From the NCBI RefSeq assembly GCF_004765785.1, contig NZ_SBIT01000016.1:62001-126000 (forward strand): a stretch of DNA of 64,000 nt, given 5' to 3'. Positions 51,183 to 60,066 of the stretch are shown one piece after another. The position numbers were made by a program, and so were the translations under genes. The notes beneath the pieces were generated by a model that saw only the letters and a program-made list of their open reading frames with translations, had not been told where the DNA came from and searched no databases. Within the stretch, counting starts at the first letter, position 1. Each line of letters starts with the position of its first letter. Source of the DNA: Halorussus ruber. Its GTDB lineage: Archaea > Halobacteriota > Halobacteria > Halobacteriales > Haladaptataceae.

Positions 51183-52145
51183 ATGATTTTCGAGAACCTG
51201 CCGACGACACCAACGTCGGAGGAACTCATCGACAAGGCCTTCTCGCGGGCCGCGCGGGCCGGACGCGCCAAGAGCGGCGCGGACGCCCAGCAGTCGATGC
51301 TCCAGACGGCATCCAACATCTTGAGCGACAACCTCCAGAACGTCGCCGCGGAGTGGCCGGACTTCGACGTGATAGACCCCTTCTACTACGAACTCGCCGA
51401 CGCCATCGTGGACGTGGACGAACTGCGACAGAGCCTGTCGGAAATCCAGTGGGCCAGCCGCAAGACCCACAGCATCGGTCGGGAGTATCAGGGCAAGTTG
51501 ACGGGAGACGCCGACGCGGACCGCAAGATTCGCAAGCAGGCGTTCGCCCGCCTCGCGGACATCGTCGAGGAGGTATCGGACGACCTGAATCGCGTGGGGC
51601 AAGCCCACCAGGACCTCCGGCGACTCCCCGAAATCGACCCCGACGAGCCGACCATCGTGGTCGCGGGCTACCCCAACGTCGGGAAGTCGTCGTTCGTCAA
51701 CGAGGTCACCAACGCCCGGAACGAAATCGCGGAGTACCCCTTCACGACCAAGGGCGTCCAAATCGGTCACTTCGACCACCAGCGCATCCGCTATCAAATC
51801 GTGGACACGCCGGGCCTGCTCGACCGCCCGGAGGACGAGCGCAACGACATCGAGAATCAGGCCGTCTCGGCGCTGACCCACCTCGCGGACGCCATCCTCT
51901 TCGTCGTGGACGCCAGCGGCTACTGCGGCTACCCCCTCGAAGACCAGTTGGAACTTCGAGACGCCCTCGCCGAGCGGTTCGCAGACGTGCCGGTGCTGAC
52001 GGTCGCCAACAAGTCGGACCTCTCGACCGACGTGGAAGCGGACGCCTACATGAGCGTCGAGAACGACGAGAACGTGGACGAGGTGCTGGACGCGGCGGTC
52101 GAGGCGGTCGGGTACGAACCCGAACTGCCGTTCGACGACGAGTAA
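51183..52145 (+). CDS. Nog1-family GTPase
   Basis: A 320-residue GTPase related to eukaryotic Nog1, which acts in large ribosomal subunit assembly. Residues 1-150 are the helical Nog1 N-terminal domain (MIFENLPTTPTSEELIDKAF, ASRKTHSIGREY). The G domain follows: G1 AGYPNVGKSSFV, G2 region AEYPFTTKGVQIGH, G3 VDTPGLLDRP and G4 NKSD. YPFTT after G1 is the OBG/Nog1 hallmark. Archaeal members lack the long C-terminus of eukaryotic Nog1. It is monocistronic with its own TATA box. Confidence 0.92.
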   Translation: MIFENLPTTPTSEELIDKAFSRAARAGRAKSGADAQQSMLQTASNILSDNLQNVAAEWPDFDVIDPFYYELADAIVDVDELRQSLSEIQWASRKTHSIGREYQGKLTGDADADRKIRKQAFARLADIVEEVSDDLNRVGQAHQDLRRLPEIDPDEPTIVVAGYPNVGKSSFVNEVTNARNEIAEYPFTTKGVQIGHFDHQRIRYQIVDTPGLLDRPEDERNDIENQAVSALTHLADAILFVVDASGYCGYPLEDQLELRDALAERFADVPVLTVANKSDLSTDVEADAYMSVENDENVDEVLDAAVEAVGYEPELPFDDE

Positions 52146-52152
52146 TCCAGCT

Positions 52153-52293
52153 TTACGAGAGGAACGCCTTACGGACCTCTTCCGTCGTCGGTGTCTCTCC
52201 CGCTGCAAACTCTTCTATCGCTCGGGTGAGTTCGTCGTGCCGTGGCTCCTCGTTTTCGTCACCAGAAAGGTCCGACGAGGTGTCGGCGGGCAT
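52153..52293 (-). CDS. 46-residue small acidic protein
   Basis: From ATG 52293: MPADTSSDLSGDENEEPRHD, then ELTRAIEEFAAGETPTTEEVRKAF. It is a small helical acidic protein of unknown function. The longer frame to 52374 adds a basic stretch not typical of the organism, so it is excluded. It is convergent with the Nog1-type gene (7 bases). The 52294-52459 gap holds an AT-rich stretch and no gene. Confidence 0.55.
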   Translation of the reverse strand: MPADTSSDLSGDENEEPRHDELTRAIEEFAAGETPTTEEVRKAFLS

Positions 52294-52459
52294 GCGTTTT
52301 TGTTGGTGAGTACGACATGTAAATCTGCAGTGTCGGCCGGGTTTGGTATTCGGAACACGATAGGGAAGAATCACTCAAGTCGAGTCAACTCTGACCCGAG
52401 TGGGAAACAAGAACCTGCACTTAATCAGTAATATACTATCTTAAACCTTTTCTAGAATG

Positions 52460-53752
52460 CTACGAGCCGCCACTTGCTGTCGAGTTAGCGACCTGATAAT
52501 CCACGAAGTAAACCTTGACTTTAGGCTCCTGCGCGGTCGCGGAGTCGATTCGGTTCTGCAATCTGGTCGCCAGCTCCGGATACTCGCGGTCGGTCGTGCG
52601 ACTGATGGTAACCGTGACGGTCTCGGTCGTGAGTTGACTCCCGGTGAAGCCGTACTGGGTGTTGGTCGAGACGTAGGTCAGGTTCGCGTAGGCCGGGTTG
52701 TCGAGGACCGAACTCACCTCCTGATTGACGGCACGCTCGTAGGTAATTTGCTGGTAGGTGGCGAACCCCGCCCATCCGGCGACGAGGAGAACCCCGACGA
52801 CGAACACTCCGGTGATAGCGGCCTCTCGGCTGTCCTCGAACGACAGCAAGTTCGGCTCGAACCCCTCCGGTCGGTAGCCCAGATACCAGAGCGTGACGAA
52901 CGCCGAGAGGTTGATGCTGACGACCGAGACGAGGAGCAACACCAGCGACCCGACCGCGACGACCGGGAAGCCCCAAATCGTGGCGATGCCGACCGCCGCG
53001 GCGGCCGGAATCAGCGCCGCCGCAATCATGACGCCGATGAGCGAGGTCGGTCCCTTGGTCGTCACGCCGAACGCCGAGGCGCTCCCGGCGGCGAGTCCGA
53101 CCGCGACCGTGAGGAGACTCGGCGCGACCCGGGAGCTAATCTGGGCGAGCGCCGTAATCTGCATCTGCGGGACGAACGAGAACGTCTTGAGCAGGTAGCC
53201 GAACGCGATGGACGCGACGACCGCGACGCCGAGGCCGAGCGCCTGCAAGCGAACGCTGTCCAACAGCATCTCCCGGTCGCCGGTGACCGCGCCGACGCTC
53301 GCGGTGAGGACCGGTCCGACCATCGGCGCGATGACCATCGACCCGACCACGACCGCGGCCGAGTCAACCAGCAGTCCGGCGGTGGCGATGACGGCGCTCA
53401 GGAATATCATCCAGACGAACGAGAACTGGTCGCGGGCCATGTCGCGGGTCTTCGACCGGAGTTCCTTCTGGGTCAGCGGGTCGAAGTCGTCGGCGTATCG
53501 GTTCTCCAGCGTCTCCATCGTCGGCGTCGAGGCGGTCTCGGCGTTCCCCATGACGGTGTAGTTCTCGTCTTCGAGACCCGCCTCGCGGAGCGCGTTCATC
53601 ACGTCGCCGATGCCGTCACTCGGAATCGGAAACTCCAGTAGGACTTCGTCCCCCTCGTCTTCGAGGACGACGTACTCGATGTCGCGCTCGACGAGCGTCT
53701 TGACGACTGGGCCGCGTCGCTCGTCGGCGACGAGGACGTGAACTAAGCGCAC
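52460..53752 (-). CDS. DUF389 (TIGR00341-type) membrane protein, paralogue 1
   Basis: A 430-residue protein. A ferredoxin-like N-terminal domain (VRLVHVLVADERRGPVV...REAGLEDENYTVM) is followed by five to six membrane helices with VVGSMVIAPMVGPVLTASVGA, the hallmark of DUF389, and FGVTTKGPTSLIGVMIAAALIPAAAAVG. A C-terminal extracytoplasmic domain (TVTVTISRTTDREYPELATRLQNRI) closes it. GTG 53752 is used; TTG 53758 is in frame. Function unknown; a transport or sensing role has been proposed for the family. It is divergent from paralogue 2, with palindromes between. Confidence 0.85.
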   Translation of the reverse strand: MRLVHVLVADERRGPVVKTLVERDIEYVVLEDEGDEVLLEFPIPSDGIGDVMNALREAGLEDENYTVMGNAETASTPTMETLENRYADDFDPLTQKELRSKTRDMARDQFSFVWMIFLSAVIATAGLLVDSAAVVVGSMVIAPMVGPVLTASVGAVTGDREMLLDSVRLQALGLGVAVVASIAFGYLLKTFSFVPQMQITALAQISSRVAPSLLTVAVGLAAGSASAFGVTTKGPTSLIGVMIAAALIPAAAAVGIATIWGFPVVAVGSLVLLLVSVVSINLSAFVTLWYLGYRPEGFEPNLLSFEDSREAAITGVFVVGVLLVAGWAGFATYQQITYERAVNQEVSSVLDNPAYANLTYVSTNTQYGFTGSQLTTETVTVTISRTTDREYPELATRLQNRIDSATAQEPKVKVYFVDYQVANSTASGGS

Positions 53753-53816
53753 GTGCAATCCACGGTTTTACGAGCCAAAAGCGTTCAGGCCCAGTTTGCA
53801 GGTCGAATAGCTCCGA

Positions 53817-53827
53817 CCCGATTCGGG
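53817..53827. promoter_or_regulatory. palindromic site 1 in the divergent DUF389 promoter
   Basis: CCCGATTCGGG is a perfect inverted repeat around a central T, lying between the divergent DUF389 genes. Its twin begins 26 bases downstream. Such paired sites fit a dimeric regulator acting on both genes. Confidence 0.5.
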
Positions 53828-53841
53828 CAAAGCGCGCTCAG

Positions 53842-53854
53842 GCCCGATTCGGGC
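53842..53854. promoter_or_regulatory. palindromic site 2 in the divergent DUF389 promoter
   Basis: GCCCGATTCGGGC, the same palindrome extended by one base pair. It lies just upstream of a TATA-like CCTTTGTG (about 53861) for the plus-strand gene at 53893, where a bound protein would block or recruit TFB. Confidence 0.5.
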
Positions 53855-53892
53855 GCAAGAACCTTTGTGCCGGAACGAGTCGTGGCGGCCAG

Positions 53893-55173
53893 ATGCGGAT
53901 TGTCGAAGTTCTGGTGCCCGACTCGCGCCGCGACGACGTGCTGGCCGTCCTCCGAGACGAGCGAGTCGATTACGTCGTCACCGCCGAGGAGACCGACAGG
54001 GACGCCTCCCTCATCCGGTTTCCGCTCCCCAAGCAGGCGGTCGAGACGGTCCTCGACAAACTGCGGGACGCCGGACTCTCCGAGGACGACTACACCGTCG
54101 TCGCCGCCGCCGAGTCGGCACAGACGCCTCACTACGACGAGTTAGAGGAGAAGTACGTCGAGGGCAACGAGGAGGACAGCCGAATCGCCCACGAGGAGAT
54201 TCGCGCCACCGCCCTCGACATGACGCCCGACGACGTGACCTACTACGCGATGACCCTGCTGTCGGCGGTCGTCGCCACCGCGGGCTTGCTGCTGGACTCG
54301 CCAGCAATCGTCGTCGGGTCGATGGTCATCGCGCCGCTGGTCGGGTCGGCGATGACCGCCAGCGTCGGCGTCGTGCTGAACGACCGGGATATGGTTCGCC
54401 ACGGCGGGGCCGCCCAACTCTACGGCCTCGCGCTCGCCGTCGTCGGTGCGCTGGTGTTCACGGGCCTGCTCCGGGCGACCGGGGTCGTCCCCGCGGCGCT
54501 GGACGTGACGACAATCGCCCAAGTCACCAAGCGGGCCTCGCCGGGCCTGCTCTCGCTGGTCGTCGCGCTCGCGGCCGGTGCCGCCGGAGCCTTCGGTCTG
54601 GCGACCGCGCTCCCGGTCTCGCTCGTCGGCGTCATGATTGCGGCCGCCATCGTTCCCGCGGCGGCCGCGGTCGGAATCGGACTGGCGGCGGGTCAGCCGG
54701 AGGTCGCGCTCGGCGCGGGAAGCCTCCTCGTGGCCAACACCCTCGCCATCAACGTCGTCGGCGTCGTCGTCCTCCGACTCTTCGGCTACCGGCAGACCCA
54801 CGCCCCCGACAATCTCCGACCGGCGAGTCGGACGGTTCGTATCGCCGCCACCGCGCTCGTCCTGCTGACGGCCGCGGGAGCCGGGGCGGTCCTCTTCCAG
54901 CAGATGGCGTTCGAGAACACGACCAACGAGGCGGTCGGCGAGGCGCTCTCGCAGGAACAGTACGACGAACTCGAACTGCGTGCGATTCAGGCCGAGTTCA
55001 ACGACCGCGGCGCGTTCGACTCCAACCAGCGCGTGACCGTGGTCGTCGCCAGACCGACCGACAGCCCCTATCCGAATCTGGCCGACGAAATCGCGCGCCA
55101 ACTCTCCCGGCGAATCGACCAGCGCGTCAGCGTCGAAGTCGAGTTCGTCGAGCGCCAGCGAGCGACCGCCTGA
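53893..55173 (+). CDS. DUF389 (TIGR00341-type) membrane protein, paralogue 2
   Basis: A 426-residue paralogue with the same layout: N-terminal domain MRIVEVLVPDSRRDDVLAVL, the DUF389 motif VVGSMVIAPLVGSAMTASVGV, then LPVSLVGVMIAAAIVPAAAAVG and a C-terminal domain TVVVARPTDSPYPNLADEIARQL. About six membrane helices. It is transcribed divergently from paralogue 1 and ends 32 bases before the convergent SIMPL lipoprotein gene. A start 28 nt after a TATA-like box fits leaderless expression. Confidence 0.86.
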   Translation: MRIVEVLVPDSRRDDVLAVLRDERVDYVVTAEETDRDASLIRFPLPKQAVETVLDKLRDAGLSEDDYTVVAAAESAQTPHYDELEEKYVEGNEEDSRIAHEEIRATALDMTPDDVTYYAMTLLSAVVATAGLLLDSPAIVVGSMVIAPLVGSAMTASVGVVLNDRDMVRHGGAAQLYGLALAVVGALVFTGLLRATGVVPAALDVTTIAQVTKRASPGLLSLVVALAAGAAGAFGLATALPVSLVGVMIAAAIVPAAAAVGIGLAAGQPEVALGAGSLLVANTLAINVVGVVVLRLFGYRQTHAPDNLRPASRTVRIAATALVLLTAAGAGAVLFQQMAFENTTNEAVGEALSQEQYDELELRAIQAEFNDRGAFDSNQRVTVVVARPTDSPYPNLADEIARQLSRRIDQRVSVEVEFVERQRATA

Positions 55174-55205
55174 AACCGGGCGGAAGCCCGCTGACGTGGT
55201 GTTTT

Positions 55206-56030
55206 CTACCCGGTCGCGTTGTACGTCACCGACACCTGCGCGCTGACGGTCACGGGACCCGACTCGATGCTGGTCTGGCCGCCGCCGCCCGCGTCGGCCG
55301 ACAGCGCCTCGGCTCTGACCGGACTGAAACTCACGTCGCCGGTCGAGGCGGTGCGGACGCCGACGACGGTCAGGTTCGCGCTCTCGGCGACGACGTCGGC
55401 GTCGGCCCGCGCGTTCTCCATCGCGTTCCGGAGCGCGTCGGCCCGGACCTCTCGGCGGCGCTCGTCCGAGAGGGTGAGTTCGACGCTATCGACCTGACTG
55501 GCCCCGTTCGAGACCGCCACGTCGATGACGGCTCCCGCCCGGTCCACGTCCGAAATCGTGATTTCGAAGGCGTGGATGCCCCGGAATCCGGCTGGCTCTC
55601 GCTCGCCGTCGTCTCGGCGGTACTCCTGGTCGATAGCGTACCGGACCGTCCGAATCTGGTCGTCGGAGATGCTGGCGTTCCGGAGGGCCTCGCGCATCTG
55701 CGTGGCGTTTTCGGCGAGTTGCTCGCGGACCGCGTTGGCGTCGTCGCCTCGCGCGAGGACCGCGACTCGCAGGACCGCTTGGTTCGGTTCGGCTTCGGCC
55801 TGCCCGGCGGACGAGACGCTGATCGTCTTGCCGCCCTCCCCTGCTTGCTGAGTCTGCGTTTGCGTCTGCTGGTTCTGTGCCTGCTGGCTCTGCGATTGTT
55901 GATTCTGCGCTTGCTGGTTCTGTTGCTGTGGCTGTGCGCTCGCGTCAGTCGTCGGTGCGAAACTGCCAGCGCATCCGGCGGTGACCAACAGGAGCGCGAC
56001 CCCCACTGCTGCGAGTATTCTCCTCGTCAT
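55206..56030 (-). CDS. SIMPL-domain (DUF541) lipoprotein
   Basis: A 274-residue lipoprotein. MTRRILAAVGVALLLVTAGCAGS carries a lipobox (TAGC). A Gln/Asn/Ser-rich tether (QQQNQQAQNQQSQSQQAQNQ) follows, with visible repeats, then the SIMPL domain ISVSSAGQAEAEPNQAVLRVAVLA ... AFEITISDVDRAG ... RADALRNAMENARADADVVAE. SIMPL proteins are periplasmic or surface proteins linked in bacteria to stress tolerance; mechanism unknown. It lies between DUF389 paralogues 2 and 3. Confidence 0.88.
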   Translation of the reverse strand: MTRRILAAVGVALLLVTAGCAGSFAPTTDASAQPQQQNQQAQNQQSQSQQAQNQQTQTQTQQAGEGGKTISVSSAGQAEAEPNQAVLRVAVLARGDDANAVREQLAENATQMREALRNASISDDQIRTVRYAIDQEYRRDDGEREPAGFRGIHAFEITISDVDRAGAVIDVAVSNGASQVDSVELTLSDERRREVRADALRNAMENARADADVVAESANLTVVGVRTASTGDVSFSPVRAEALSADAGGGGQTSIESGPVTVSAQVSVTYNATG

Positions 56031-56110
56031 CGCCAGTCGGTACGTCGCTATCCGACAAAAATTTCTGTATGAGTGAAATGCCGATTTGACCTACCAATCG
56101 ACGGTCTCAC

Positions 56111-56154
56111 TCACGAACCGACGGCATCCGACAGTATCGCTCACGAACCGACGG
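56111..56154 (-). repeat. direct repeat at the 3' end of DUF389 paralogue 3
   Basis: TCACGAACCGACGG occurs at 56111-56124 and again at 56141-56154, spaced 30 bases, with a partial third copy (ATCGACGGTCTCAC) before them. The inner copy contains the stop codon of the 56141 gene. It looks like a short local duplication of the gene end. Confidence 0.6.
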
Positions 56155-57445
56155 TCTCGTACTCGACGTACCGGACCTGCACGGTGACTGGGTGGTCGGT
56201 GTTCCGACTGATGCGTCTGTTCAACTGTTCGGCGAGGTCCGGATACTCCTCGCCGGGCGGGTGACCGATGGTGATGACGACCGTCTGGGACTGGTCGAAC
56301 GGAAGCGCTCTGGCCTGCTCGAAGGTCATCTCGAACAGCTTCGCCTCCTCGTAGGGCGTCCCCTGCTGGCCGACGAGTTGCCCGACCTCGTCGTGGACCT
56401 GATTCTGGAACTGGGCGTTCTGGATGGTGGTGAAGGTGACGCCGCCGAGGAACAGCGAGAGGACGGCGATGGCGACGACGAGAATCCCGGCACGCTTGAA
56501 CAGCGTCGACCGGGTCTGGTTGAGTTGGAACCAGCTTTTCGGCCCGTAGTCGAGATACCAGAGGACGACGAGGCCCGCGAGGTTGATGGAGAGGATGTTG
56601 ACGAGGACGAGGACGAGCGAACTCACCGCCGCGAGCGGCTGTTGCCACGCGATTGCGATGCCGACCGCGGCGGCGGGCGGCACGAGCGCCGCGGCAATCA
56701 TCACGCCGACGATGGCGACCGAGACGCCGGAGGCGAGGCTGAGGACGCCCGCCGCGCCAGCGCCGAGTGCGACCGCCAGCGAGAGGAAGTCCGGCGTCAG
56801 CCTGCCGCTGACCTGCGAGATGGTCAGGATGTCGGTCCCCGGCGGGACGAGAAAGCCGTAGCGCACCCCGATGGCGAACAGCGCCGCCGAGGCGATGGCC
56901 GCGAAGCTGCCGATGAACTGGTACTTGACCCCGCGGTGGAACAGTTGGGTGTCACCGAGGACGGTGCCGACGCTCGCGCCCATCGCCGGGCCGATGAGCG
57001 GCGCGATGACCATCGACCCGACCACGACCGCCGGGGAGTCCAGCAGCATCCCGGCGGTGGCGACCACGGAACTGATGACGGTCATCGCCACGAACGTCGG
57101 GAACTCGGGGGTCATCTCGCGGGCCTCGGTGCGTATCTCCTCGCGGGCGATGGTCGTGGGGTCGGAGTTCTCCTCGGAGAATCGCTTCTCCAACTCCTCG
57201 TACTGGCGGGAGGTGTCGGTCTCGGCGTCGATGATGACCGCGTGGGGGTCCTCGCCGAGTCCGGCGTCCTGTAGCTTGTCCAGAATCGGTTGGACCGCGG
57301 CGGTCGGCAAGGGAAAGTAGGCGATGGCGGTGTACTCTCGACCGCTGGTCTCGTCGGTCAGCATGTAATCGACGCCCTCCTCTTCGAGGACGTTCGAGAC
57401 CAACTCTCGCTTACCCGCCGGAATCGAAACCTGCACGAGCCGCAT
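56141..57445 (-). CDS. DUF389 (TIGR00341-type) membrane protein, paralogue 3
   Basis: A 434-residue third paralogue starting MRLVQVSIPAGKRELVSNVL at ATG 57445. It has VVGSMVIAPLIGPAMGASVGTVLG, VSVAIVGVMIAAALVPPAAAVG and a C-terminal domain TVVITIGHPPGEEYPDLAEQLNRRI. The layout is the same as the other two. Having three paralogues within 5 kb is notable. Upstream, GGGTAAATAAG (minus CTTATTTACC) about 25-30 bases before the ATG can serve as TATA box. Confidence 0.86.
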   Translation of the reverse strand: MRLVQVSIPAGKRELVSNVLEEEGVDYMLTDETSGREYTAIAYFPLPTAAVQPILDKLQDAGLGEDPHAVIIDAETDTSRQYEELEKRFSEENSDPTTIAREEIRTEAREMTPEFPTFVAMTVISSVVATAGMLLDSPAVVVGSMVIAPLIGPAMGASVGTVLGDTQLFHRGVKYQFIGSFAAIASAALFAIGVRYGFLVPPGTDILTISQVSGRLTPDFLSLAVALGAGAAGVLSLASGVSVAIVGVMIAAALVPPAAAVGIAIAWQQPLAAVSSLVLVLVNILSINLAGLVVLWYLDYGPKSWFQLNQTRSTLFKRAGILVVAIAVLSLFLGGVTFTTIQNAQFQNQVHDEVGQLVGQQGTPYEEAKLFEMTFEQARALPFDQSQTVVITIGHPPGEEYPDLAEQLNRRISRNTDHPVTVQVRYVEYETVGS

Positions 57446-57550
57446 ATGACTTCCAGAAGGCACGGAAGGGGTAAATAAGCCGTGGCACGGGGTGGAACCC
57501 GGCGACACGAATCCCCACCGGGCCGCGACCGATTCCAGAAACCACACCCG

Positions 57551-57557
57551 TTAAACC
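57551..57557 (+). promoter_or_regulatory. TATA box of engB
   Basis: TTAAACC lies about 25 nt before ATG 57579, consistent with a leaderless transcript. Confidence 0.55.
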
Positions 57558-57578
57558 CCGTCGCGGGCTACTACGGGT

Positions 57579-58199
57579 ATGTTCGAGAGTCGCCCGGACC
57601 GCGACGCGGAAGTCGTCTTCGTCGGCCGGTCGAACGTCGGCAAGTCCACGCTGATGCGCGAAATCACCGGTCACACCTTCGACACCGGGAGCAAGCCCGG
57701 CGTCACGCGCTCGCCCAACCACTACGACTGGGCCAGCGAGGACTTCGTGCTGACCGACCTGCCGGGGTTCGGCTTCATGTCCGGCGTGCCCGAGGAGCAA
57801 CGCGAGCAAATCAAGACCAACATCGTGCGCTACGTCGAGGAGAACGCCGACAAAATCCTCGTGGGCGTCCTCGTGGTGGACGGCAAGAGCGCGGTGGACA
57901 TCATCGACCGCCACTCGGGCGAGGACGAGGTCCCCTACGACGTGGAGATGTTCTACTTCCTCCGGGACGTGGGCATCCCGGTCGTCGTCGCGGTCAACAA
58001 GATGGACAAGGTGGACGACGAGGACGAGCGCCTGAACGAGTTGTGCGATAGGCTGGGTCTGCATCCGCCGTGGAAGCAGTGGCAGGACACGATTGCGCCG
58101 ATTAGCGCGAAACGGGGGAACGTCGATGCGTTGAACGAGGCCGTGAAGGACCACCTGCACGACGCCAAGCGTGACGACCTGCTGAAGTTCTTCTCCTAG
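57579..58199 (+). CDS. engB: EngB-type ribosome-assembly GTPase
   Basis: A 206-residue TrmE-Era-EngB type GTPase. G1 is [13 protein letters not shown]2 is [14 protein letters not shown]3 is TDLPGFGFM, and G4 is [10 protein letters not shown]5 is the PISAKRGN region. In bacteria the family assists large ribosomal subunit assembly. Length is normal. The stop is followed at once by a start-less gene remnant on the same strand. Confidence 0.92.
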   Translation: MFESRPDRDAEVVFVGRSNVGKSTLMREITGHTFDTGSKPGVTRSPNHYDWASEDFVLTDLPGFGFMSGVPEEQREQIKTNIVRYVEENADKILVGVLVVDGKSAVDIIDRHSGEDEVPYDVEMFYFLRDVGIPVVVAVNKMDKVDDEDERLNELCDRLGLHPPWKQWQDTIAPISAKRGNVDALNEAVKDHLHDAKRDDLLKFFS

Positions 58200-58200
58200 G

Positions 58201-58828
58201 GGTCTGTTCTTGGTTTGACGTACGACTCGTCCAAAAGTCGGACCTCCTCTCCGCACTCTCCAAGGACTCCATCGAGTCGGGGCAGTCCGAGCAAATCGCA
58301 AAGCGAATCGTCCAAATCGACCGCGCGAAGAACGAACTTCGGGAGAACAAGGAAGAGATCTCCGAGGAGATTGCCAGAATCATCGCCGAGCGAGTCGGCG
58401 ATTCGATTTCCAAACAGGCCGAGAACGAGGCGAAGACGCTCGTAGACAATCTCGTCGCCGAACTCGAAGACGAAGCCGAGGTCGAGCGTGAGACAGCCGA
58501 ATCGCCCGGTGATTTCTGGACGGACGTCGAACAGACGACGGGAATCACCAAACAGAATGGCGACGTAATTCTTCGAGACGACGAAACTGCGGCCGAACAA
58601 CTTCGAAATTTCGTCGGCTTCCTGTACGACGAGGACTATTTTGACGAGTCCGACCTTCCGGGTGAGTCCGGTCGCACCCGGTATATTCTCCACACAGAAC
58701 CTGCACATAAAGGGGATAAGGAGATGCTACAGCCGAACGAAGTGCGTCGCGGAATCTACGTTGAGATGCATAACAACACCGAGCAAAAAAAGCGATTTAT
58801 CCAGAAGCTCACAGAGAAATTTGCTTAG
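58201..58828 (+). pseudogene. 5'-truncated coding remnant without a start codon
   Basis: From the end of engB a frame stays open for about 205 codons to TAG 58826-58828 and has clearly coding third positions (mostly C or G), yet no ATG, GTG or TTG occurs in its first 150 or more codons, and a TGA closes the frame inside engB. It reads DVRLVQKSDLLSALSKDSIE, a long Lys/Glu helix with coiled-coil character (KNELRENKEEISEEIARIIA), then DFWTDVEQTTGITKQNGDVI and a C-terminal EVRRGIYVEMHNN. I recognise no family. The 5' end seems to have been lost at the engB junction. Confidence 0.65.
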
Positions 58829-58834
58829 GACTGC

Positions 58835-59764
58835 TTACACCACCCGATTCACCATCTCCTCTCCTTCCTCCACCCGCGAGACGTTCGTCCGGACCAACTC
58901 CGCGATGTGCCGGTAGTAATCCCGCTCCGCGGCGGCGCGGTGAGGAGTCACGATGACCTCGTCCATCTCCCACAGCGGCGAGTCCTCGGGGAGTGGTTCC
59001 TCCTCGAACACGTCGAGACCGGCACCCGCGATTTCCCCATCACGGAGCGCCGCGACCAGTTCGTCCTGCACGACCACCGGCCCGCGGGCGACATTGAGGA
59101 GGTAGGCGTCGTCGTCCATCGCGGCGAACGCCGCGGCACCGACCAGTCCCTCGGTCTCGTCGGTCAGCGGGACCGCCAGCGCGACGAATCTGGCGTCGGC
59201 GACCGCCTCGTGGAGGTCCTCGGGCGTGTAGACCCTGCGGGTGTGGGGCGTCTCCTCGCCCGAGCGCCGGACGCCCACGACCTCCATCCCGAGGGCGTCG
59301 GCGCGCTCGGCGATGCCGCGACCGAGGGTGCCCAGACCGACGACGCAGAGGCGCTCGCCGTCGAGGGTGAACGGTTCGTCCCACGCGGGGTGGCCCCACT
59401 CGTGGTCCTCTTGCGCCCGGACGTAGGTGTGGAGGCGGCGGGCGAACGACAGCATCAGGCCGACCGCGAACTCGCCGACGCTGGTGTCGTGGATGCCCGT
59501 GCTGTTGGTCAGCGCGACGCCGGACTCCTCGAAGGCGTCGAGCGGGAAGCGGTCGTAGCCCGCCTGAATCGAGTGAATCCAGTCGAGGTCGGCGTCGAGA
59601 AAGACCTCGGAGTACGCGAAGGTGACGAGCGCGTCGCAGTCGCCGAGTTCGTCGTCGCCGACGACCGGGACGGCGAGGTCGGCGTCGTCGAGCGCATCGC
59701 GGAGTCGCTCGGGCGGGAAGACGGCGCTCACGGACTCGTGGATTCCGAGACGCTGGAGGTCCAT
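58835..59764 (-). CDS. D-2-hydroxyacid dehydrogenase
   Basis: A 309-residue NAD(P)-dependent D-isomer-specific 2-hydroxyacid dehydrogenase from ATG 59764 (MDLQRLGIHESV). The dinucleotide motif is VVGLGTLGRGIAERA, the substrate Arg is in LNVARGPVVVQDEL, Glu in GLDVFEEEPLPEDSPLW, and the catalytic His in VTPHRAAAERD. Haloferax DdhD-type enzymes reducing 2-oxoacids are the closest functional guess; the physiological substrate cannot be read here. Its stop is 7 bases from the remnant's stop. The 59765-60066 gap holds AT-rich stretches and no gene. Confidence 0.88.
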   Translation of the reverse strand: MDLQRLGIHESVSAVFPPERLRDALDDADLAVPVVGDDELGDCDALVTFAYSEVFLDADLDWIHSIQAGYDRFPLDAFEESGVALTNSTGIHDTSVGEFAVGLMLSFARRLHTYVRAQEDHEWGHPAWDEPFTLDGERLCVVGLGTLGRGIAERADALGMEVVGVRRSGEETPHTRRVYTPEDLHEAVADARFVALAVPLTDETEGLVGAAAFAAMDDDAYLLNVARGPVVVQDELVAALRDGEIAGAGLDVFEEEPLPEDSPLWEMDEVIVTPHRAAAERDYYRHIAELVRTNVSRVEEGEEMVNRVV

Positions 59765-60066
59765 ACCGACGCCTGCGGCGCGAGCGCGGTTGTATCTTCG
59801 GGTCGGGGAACTCGGGGTCGGGAGTCGAGGTCGCGGTGATTGCGCCTCGAATAACTCTGCAACCCCTAAACAATTGTATAGTGGTGTATAGAAATTGTCT
59901 TTCCGTCTCAGAGAGCGTGGTTCGTCAGGAACGGTGGTTCGGTGGAAATCCCTCGTCACAAGGGGCTCGGTGGGGGTAACTGCTCGTCATCACCACCACG
60001 TAGTACTCTGCGGTCGATTCCCAAAAGGGGCACGTATTTGGTCGGAACCTCTCGCAAAGGCCCGGC

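Noticed and set aside
58196-58708. Minus-strand 170-codon frame opposite the start-less remnant
   Set aside because: Third-position composition favours the plus-strand frame, and the minus product is a Leu/Val/Gly-rich antisense type with no motif.
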